Assembly (NCBI GenBank): GCA_021014325.1
Contig: CM037460.1
Span: 14,923,486-14,987,485 of the forward strand
Reading direction: 5' to 3'
Origin: Plazaster borealis
Lineage: Eukaryota > Echinodermata > Asteroidea > Forcipulatida > Labidiasteridae
Length of the DNA: 64,000 bases
Within the stretch, counting starts at the first letter, position 1. The number at the start of each line of letters is the position of its first letter. Positions 47,201 to 56,200 of the stretch are shown here, piece after piece. The notes under the pieces are model-generated. The model did not search any database. It was not told where the DNA came from and worked only from the letters and a program-made list of their open reading frames with translations. Made by a program: the position numbers and the translations under genes.

Positions 47201-50200
47201 GAAAGTAATTTTTGCCCTCAAAAAATGAGTAAGATTTTATTAAATAGCCTCAAAAAGCCTTTCAAAACATAAACCACATATGTATAGGCTAGTGGCCTTT
47301 GGATTACCATGCCTTTTTTTTTTTCAAGGTTCAAATATCATCTCTGATCAATGTCCAGATGTCTGTAAGGCTTATCTTACATTCAACATTCAATTTAAAG
47401 CCGAGAAAATCATTATTCTTGAGTTTCTTCCCACGTTATTTCACATCCGTAACGTCCGTAACGCTAAAATGTAGCGTCCGTAACGGCAAAAACTTCATAT
47501 TTGTCCATTATCAAAATGATTTTTTCTAAATTGTCAATTATGTTTGTATAGATGGCACTTATATCTGCATAGTTGTTTTAAAAACCTCTGCCCAGAAACT
47601 TCACAGAGTTTTGCCAATATGTCAAGGAGCTTGAAAAGTCTCGTCAGAACATGTAACGTCTGTAACGCTCGTTTGCAGTGATTATATCTAATTAATAAAC
47701 AAAGCTAAGTACAGTTTCACTATGTCATGTTATACACTAGGGCCTGTAGTAATAATGTGCAACATAAATAAAATCTACTTTGACTGCAAGTATGTTACTT
47801 TGTTTTCTAAAAAATTGCTAGTCACCCCTGTATGTAACGTCCGTAACGGTGGAATTGTCCTGATGCAGGTTTTACAAATCCGTTTCAGAAAATTATGTTA
47901 GCATTTAAAGACATTGTCCATGTTTGCCTTAGATTCAAAATGCACATTTGGTGCTTAATTTGTGGCATGGTGTACCCCCCCCCTCCTCTTATTGTGTCTT
48001 CATTGTGTTCTGGGAATCTCAGGAACTCTTTAAAGGATTTGGGGGGTACTTCTGTACAAGAGGAAAAGAGTGTGTTAAAGTATGGGAGTATTTGAGGGGG
48101 AAAATCTCTGCCTCATATTGCCTCATATCAGGCACGCGTATAAAAATGCAAGCTACTTTTTATCTTAGTGTAGATCAAGCTACCAGCAACCTAACATCCG
48201 GATTCTCTTTCAAGAATGTGAAAAAAATGCAGGTACATGTATGTACAGGTAGAAGCAAAATTATCAAAGATATATCCCTTTGGCTTAAATTTTTCAAAAA
48301 TATGCAGTCTCAACAGAACTCTGACATGGAGTCAAGACCACTTGCATGATTTCACAAGCTCAAACAGCTCCATCACTATAGATCAAAGGAAGACCTAATC
48401 AGGGCTTGAATTTGGGGTAAAATTCCACAAGACTGCAGAGCTTGTAGCTCAACATTTTTACTGGACCAGAATTTAATTTACAAGGCCAGAATCTTAATGA
48501 GAAAGAACTGTTTAACATGAGAACTGTTTTTATTTGAACAAGCAATAAGAGAAGATTGATCTCACTTGTATTGTGGGTAACTAGGCCTACATCTGTATAT
48601 TTTGATACTCAACAGAATTGAAAGATAGGCTCAAACGTTTAAACATCATTTCTTTTTGTTAGATATTACAAAGTCGGGTACTTTTATTGAAATGAAACAC
48701 ACAAGAACGCCGGACATGTCCGGTCATCAGTTTACTGGCCCAACACTAAAATCACTGGACTCGGGCCTGCGGTCCAGTGTAAAATTCGAGCCCTGCCTAT
48801 CATTGGCTGAGAGTTGCGCTGGAACATACACCCACGTACAATTCCGTTTGAACTCAACAATAGTGCCATCATGTGCAATGCAGGTCTAGATGTCTAGACT
48901 AGAAGATATGAGGCCTTTTAATCATTTATGTATTAATGCTGACATAGCAATAGTTCAAAGATTATTTCATGCAAATTATAGAACTGCCATACTTTCAGTG
49001 TACATGTAGCAATGATTAATTAATGTTCACGTTCGAGTACTGTAATTAGCAGGATAGCAGGATTATAATGTAAGTGGCATATTATAAGCAACATACTTAT
49101 CAGACATGCAACTGCAGTATGTAATCAAAAGACTCAAGAGGAAAGTGCCTGGCACGGCAAAACTTTGTACTGTGTCTTTCAATTTTCTATGTGACACAGC
49201 TGAGAAACTGAAAACAGGTGGTAATCAGCTGATCAGCTGAAGAGTTGCATGCCTATGTAATACTTGTCACTGGGCAAATCAGTGTATGGATTTCCTAAAA
49301 CAATATTCTTGATTCCAAAAAATGCAATTACATTCATAAATACCCCCAGAAAATTAAGGTAGTCCTACTGGTTGAAAGGTGGTCACACGGCCATGTTTAA
49401 ACGGCTGATAAAGGGAGCTGTTTAACACCAGTTGGCTAAAGCGAGTTCAGCGTTCTCTTGGCGCGCAAGCTTACGTGGGTGATAATACTGCGTAATGCAA
49501 AAGTACTCAATGTAAAAACCTATTAGTATGTGGGCCTGCACACAAACGTTGAGCATTGCATGCAATTTGACCCTTCACAAGGTGGCCTGAGAACAGGAAT
49601 TGAAAAATTTTACAAAAAGACAGATTCAATTATCACAGTTTTTCCTTTAAATTCTTATGCTTTCCCCAACAAGGGTATTTCTGAATGGGAATAAAAGAGT
49701 AGTGACTCGTTCTTAAACGGCCATTTAAAACCTTGTTGGGTCGTAGCCGTGCGATATAGGAGCTCGCCTTCGGCTCGATCCTTTATCACATGGCCACGAC
49801 CCTGCCGGTTTTAAACAGCTATTTAAGACCTCAAGGCCAATCTTTTATTCCCTTATTAAAAGGGACAGAATAATGAGTAAGACAATGAATAAGGTTTTAT
49901 ACTTGATGTTTTGTAAGCACAGGGACATAATAAATCGCTTTAAACCTTTTACAGGCACCTATCTTTAAGAACATTTTCAAATGCATGCTGAAGTTTCATG
50001 TTGAAGTGCATCTAGACGTTTACGTGTGACAGGCTAGCATATTTGTAGTACCTTCCATTCACTTTACATTCACTGTGTAGAAGAAAACCCTTCAACCCTT
50101 AATCTAAACTCAATCAAAACAATCTGAGACTGGAAAGGAAGCCACTTGAGGCACTGTCACATCTCAGAGATGAAAAACAATTCTTATGACATCACAGTGC

Positions 50201-53200
50201 TGCCATAGCAACCCTCCCCTAATGGTTAAATGGAATTTTAATTCAATTACTGGACAAGAGACGAGACTACAAATATCACGAGTCAATTGATCAGCATTTC
50301 AATTTGAAAGTGTACAACAAATTCAGGATCAAATCTTTATGTACTCTTAACAGTTAATCTTACCAAAAGGTTCATAAACTATATTTAGCCTTTGACCACA
50401 ACATGTCTGCATAACTTCGATCATTGGAAATGGCTATATTTAAACCCCGCACTAATGCACTATGAGTGCATAATCACGTTCTACGTGGTTCACATTTAAG
50501 CACTGTGCGACGCATAAATGTCTTCCATTTATTCATAATGCATTCATGTACAGCAGAAGCGTAGCCGGGACTTTTTTATTTGGGGTTGGGAGCAAAGGGG
50601 TACATGGCTTTTTAGTAGGGTAGGGGGGCCGCACTCCTTCACCACTTCATGTTGGTATTAACAATTTATCTTTACTGTACCTGGAATGTCTCACCGTGAA
50701 TAGGCCAAACCTAGGCCATAAGCGTGGGCACATAATGTAGCATACAGAATTAACACACAAATATCCCTGTATTGTAACATTGAACACTTTATACTACAAT
50801 ACAGATGGCATTGAACTGTCAACAATTGAACAATTTTTTGGCACTGCACAAAATTTGATATGATGTGCAATAGTGCTTTACATCAGTACACACTTGGCAA
50901 TAACCATTGACCTATGACTGGAATTCCAACAATACTGTTGCTTGGAAATGGACAATTTTATTTCCATTTCACTTTTTCTGTCGGTGAAATAAACTTATCT
51001 TTCTCATGGTTAATATATTTCATTTTCCTCCGTAACTGAACTATGATGAAAGTTCACGCGTGTTCATGCAGTAATCCCAAATCCGACGAAATGACAGACT
51101 GACTGTGAATTTTAAAGCATGAAAATAGTGCGTTGTACAAATGGAAAAATAATACAAACAAAACCAAGAACGACCCAAAAAACATTAAATGTATGCATGT
51201 GTAACATGCTAATTTGGTGGAGCTGTTGACATTAAATGTAGCAACTGCTTAAAAATAAGTTGGAACTTCACAAATTTGCATTGATTCTGTGCTTACAATG
51301 TACATATCAGGGCCCAATTGTATTATTCTGCTTATTGCGGTCTTCTTCTCTTTATGGTCACTATTGTCCACTAACAGAATTAGCCCCAAACTTCTGTGTT
51401 ATATCTGTGATAAAGCAAATATTCCTTGTGAAATATGCTTATTGCAAAGTATGGAGTTTTCTGCCACCGTTATCGCTGATTTTTCAATAATGGTATTAAA
51501 ATAGGGTCATACTTAGGTAATGATCCCGAATTGTGTAGATTCTATCTGAAACTGAAAGCCCCTTATTATAAAGATGGTAATGGTGAAATTATTTCATATG
51601 AAGTGCACCCGTTGATTAGAAAACAATTAAAGTATGTCAAATAATCTGAATCTCCAAAACTCACCTCAAGGTGAGTTTTGGAGATAATTTCTGTGGTGTC
51701 CGTTTGTAAGCTGCAGCCAGAGATGCAGTTCGTACCCGCTTTCACCTCGCTAAACATGGATGGATTCAAGGATCTTGACGAAAATACTGTGACAATTTTT
51801 CACTCTTTTCTCAACAAGTAGACACTGTATTCAGCTGAGACTTGATCTACGGCCACAGTGTAGATGGGGGGCAAAAAATGGTGGGAATTTTACTTTCGCT
51901 TGGAGGATGTTAGGACTCATCGTAATTATCTTTAGTACTTTGGTGTGAGATACATTATTGATCTCAACACTTCAGCTAGTCAGCTCTAGTCATCGTCAAT
52001 TGATGTAATCATTTGTAGAGGACGAAAATAATTTTAACAAATATGTAGTATTCAGTCAGTTTGTATACTTGACTCTGTTTTAAAATAACGATGCAAATTT
52101 TTAGAGAGCGTTGTCATAAGTTAAGATGACTACAGCAAAAGTAATAAGCTAGAGGACTTTTGTCATAACGGTAGTAAATTTGTACTTATTTTCATCTGAC
52201 TATGCACTTCTGTTACACTAGTATACTTGTTTGTGTGTGCTGCGTTCTCATTTAGCCTTTGAGAAAGACTCTGCTTGGGTCGACCACGATACGTGATGCC
52301 ATTTACAATTTGTCTTTGTATTTATTCCATAGGTCCTTTTGGTTGGTACTAAAACCCTCCTACTGTCTGACCATTCAATAATATCCACTGTGGTTGTATT
52401 AATCGTCAATCACTTCATGTAACTGTGGTAATTCATTAAATTTTTACCTTGGAAGTCCTATGGAACAGATCCATGGCCATCAAAGTCATGACAAGGAAAT
52501 GATTAAATACAGACAGATTTCAAGGAAGCTACAGTCAACTTATGAGTCTGGATGTAAAAAGAAGGTGACTCTTAAAATCCCTAGGTCTGTGTACTCCCAA
52601 GAGGAGTGAATCACCTAGATCTTGCCTTTGCACGGTCAGCCATTTGCGTGTAGAGCCTCGAATTGGGGACAGCAGTGAATAGAAGCATTATACAACTCTG
52701 TATTTTCACGGTATTGTAATGACACTTTCAATTATTTCATCCAAGCAGATACATAAATACAGTACAAATAAAGCAAGAAGTCGAGGCTCTACACGCACAT
52801 GGCGGATCCGTCCAAAGGGCGAATAGGGTTACCAGCCGAAATACCATGTCCTTATGTACAATTTGTGACTGGTATCCTGCTTACTTTTGCTAAACACAAA
52901 ATTTGTTACCAATATTTTCTGCTTAAGCAGCTCTATGATATTGGGCCGAGTTTTTGAACTTGCCATAATTTATAGATTGTTTTAATTTTTCAAAATGTTA
53001 TCACATTTTAGTTTCTGGGTGAAAACAGGTGAAATATCATCTTCAGTTTATTGTTCTTTTTAATTATGATTACGGTTTTGTCACTGGGGCTCAACTATGT
53101 TTTTCCTGATGTTTTTTTGCATTGGTAATTTCTTGAATTTATGTTTTTACTTGTTTAATCTCTAGATTTATTCAGTTTGTGTTCTACTTAAAGGTATTGT

Positions 53201-56200
53201 ACACTTTTGGTAACAGCTCAAAATCAGTGTCCACATTTTGTGTGATTTAACATGAATGCATGAACAAACAAACCTGTGAAAGTTTGAGCTTAATTGGTCA
53301 TCGAGTTCACGAGAAAATAGTGAAAAGAGACCTTATGTGTTTTCTGTTTTTTCAAATTATCGCGCGTGATAAAAACTATTGTTTTACTCATTTCTCAGAA
53401 ACGATAGCATTTTAGGCAGAAATATTTTAAGGAACCCTTTCTACCATTACTTACTTTAAATCATGTAAGTTATGTGTGAATCTGTGAACATTGTGTTTTT
53501 TCGATCTTACCAATGGTGTACAGGGCCTTTAAGAGTAAGATTTGGCGCCATATAAATTGTATTTTCTATTATTATTAGAAAGGGTGTATTATTAAATGCT
53601 TTTCTTTGATTTATAAAGGCCACTTACTGCAGCCATGGTCCCAAGATGAAATATGTGCCATTGAATAAAATTCTTGTATTTCTGTGAGAGCATACTTTAC
53701 GACATGCTGCATCAAATTCAAAATGAAACCACACTATGAATTAAGTCTGGTTTACACTTTATGCCAAACTAAATGCACAGCGAATTTTTGCAGCACAGAC
53801 GATCAGTACCTTGGGTCATTTTTCAAACTATGAACAGGGCTCGAAATTTACACTGGACCGCAAGCCAGAGGCCAGTAAATTTAGTGTCTGGCCAGCAAAC
53901 TCACTGCTGGAAAAGTCTGGCAGTCTTGTACTTTCATATGATTTTCAAATAAAACTTTGCTGTGTATAATACCCTTAGAGGGTCCGTATACGTTTGGTCA
54001 TTAGAACTCACTGTTTGTTTCAATCCTACATAGTTGTAGATCCATAAAACTACATTGTAACCTGTGAAAATTTCATTTCAAATGGTTGTTGCATTTTCAG
54101 ATTTTGCCGAAAATCTGGATCAGTTATGTCCACGCAGGAAGAATAATCTGCAATTGGAATACACTTCTCGGATTAAAATTTTTGGGGACAAAAAGGGATA
54201 TCTTTTTCCATAACCACAGTACTTTGAAGTGAAAAGTTTCTCAAAATGCATACTATCCAAAGCTGCTGTACTTCTTACCAAGTAAGTTTTTAGTGCCATA
54301 CATTTTCAGAGTCATCACCAAATGTATGATACAGACCCTTTAAAAACACACACAAATGATAACTTTGAGTCTGAAAGATATTTCAATTCTGTTGAGTAAT
54401 TGTAAGTGTAGTTGTACACCTAAAAGACAAATGAGATCAATCTTTTCTTAGTGATCATTCAAATATAAACAGTTTACATGTTAAATTGTGTGTACAACTT
54501 TTTCTCATTTTGATTCTGGTCCTGTAAAAAATAATTCTGGTCCAGTAAAAGTTTTGAGCAGTCTTGATGAACCAAGCGTAAAGTACTCCGGGGGTAAAAA
54601 GAAAACATACACACGAGTTTCCTCTTTTTGTAATAAGACAACTTACCAAATGCAGGAACATATCCATTATTCTTCATTCCACTGACAACATCGCATACTG
54701 CCTCTCTCATCTCTACACACGTTGACAAGTTACCAAACAGTGTGGGATCACCTGCAGGTTTCAAACATTTATTGCAAAAAATCAAACAAACTGGTTCAAT
54801 CCGTTTTAAGGCTCTTTTGAAACTTTCAATAGACCCCTTGCATAGGCTGCCATCGCTGAGGTCAAACAATGGAAGCGAGCACGTGCCACGCACAATTCTC
54901 AGCCAATGAAAAGTTTCCATTGACCCTATGAGGGCGCTGTTTGAACATGTGATGTCATATGCAAGGGATCTATACTAGTTCTTGGTAGAAAAGTGATGGC
55001 GCTGTCCAATTCAGTGACACTCACTCCAATACTGTTGACTTGAAAACCGTACATGCATTTTTTACATAAATAATAATAATAGTAATACAAGACATTTATA
55101 TAGCGCATAATGCAGGAGCCTCTATGCGCAAAACAAAACATAAAACAATGAAATGATAAAGCAATATGTTACAAAAATATAGATTCAAACAGATGAGTCT
55201 TTAAAAGTCCCTTAAAAATCTGAAGAGAGTCAGCTTGGTGAACATGAAGAGGTAAGTCATTCCATAACCAAGGTGCAATAAAGTTGAAGGCTCTTTGACC
55301 ATAGAATTTAGTGGAAAAAGGAGATTGCGTCAGTAGGGATTGGCCAATCGAACGAAAAGGACAAACAGGAAGGGTCTGTCAGCACACAAAAGGACCATTC
55401 AGCAGTAAAGCCACTAAACTCAACAACTCTTTAGAGTCTCCTGACAATGACTAGAGCACACTAGTTTGAAACGTTGAGAATTACCAAAACTGGCTCTTCT
55501 CAGAACCAACACCTCTACTAAGTTTACTTGTAAAAGACTACTCCACCAAACAAAGCCTCAAATAATATTGTATACTGCACACACAGATCCTTGTCATTTT
55601 ATTGGTGGAACACATGTCACATGTCATCCTTTATTTTGCCATTATATGTATACTGCCGCAACACTCCAAAATTTAATATTTTAGTCCAATTTATGGTGAT
55701 TATCGGATGCTTTACAGCGTCGTTTCCAAAGTAATTGTTCTCCGCATGTTTGTCCAAAACATGCAAGATCATGCCACTGTGGACAAGGTTGGTGTATAGA
55801 GTCATACACGTTGTTTAGAAGGGTGTGGGGTGGACAGGTTTCTGTGTCCATTTTGGGTTTGTTGTGCAAACAATTTCAAATGACAAAGATCTTTGTGTGA
55901 GTTACATAAAACAAATATTGAACGCATTTCATTCCTGCTTTTTAGTCGGTGAAGTTTTGCCTTTTCATTTCACTCAGCTTCGCCTCGTGAAATGGAACAG
56001 TCCAGATTTCACCTCGATGTTCTACGACAATGCACTCAAGTGCATTCAACATTTATACAGCAATTGCATTGAGAGCAATGTACATGTAGTGTATAAATAA
56101 ACACAACAATAGTACTTTATTATAATAATTTCAGTATTGAATCCAGTATGCCCTGACATGTACGGTAGGTCATTATTTTCACTCAACATTTGTTGATGCT

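Larger units (their letters stand above)
45221..47860. mobile_element. 2.6-kb GGACAATTCCAC element with TGAT target duplication
   Basis: GGACAATTCCAC at 45221 is inverted exactly at 47849-47860, and TGAT directly precedes and follows. Variants of GTAACGTCCGTAAC recur near both ends (45598, 45748-45800, 47450-47485, 47653, 47834), in both orientations. No transposase frame is visible. It contains a nested 556-bp element and a 14-bp tandem repeat. It lies in the 11.4-kb TAT intron. Confidence 0.7.

Noticed and set aside
54474..54920. 148-codon minus-strand frame taken as a whole gene
   Set aside because: Only its middle third (54647-54751) is a TAT exon; the ends are intron on either side of clear splice sites.
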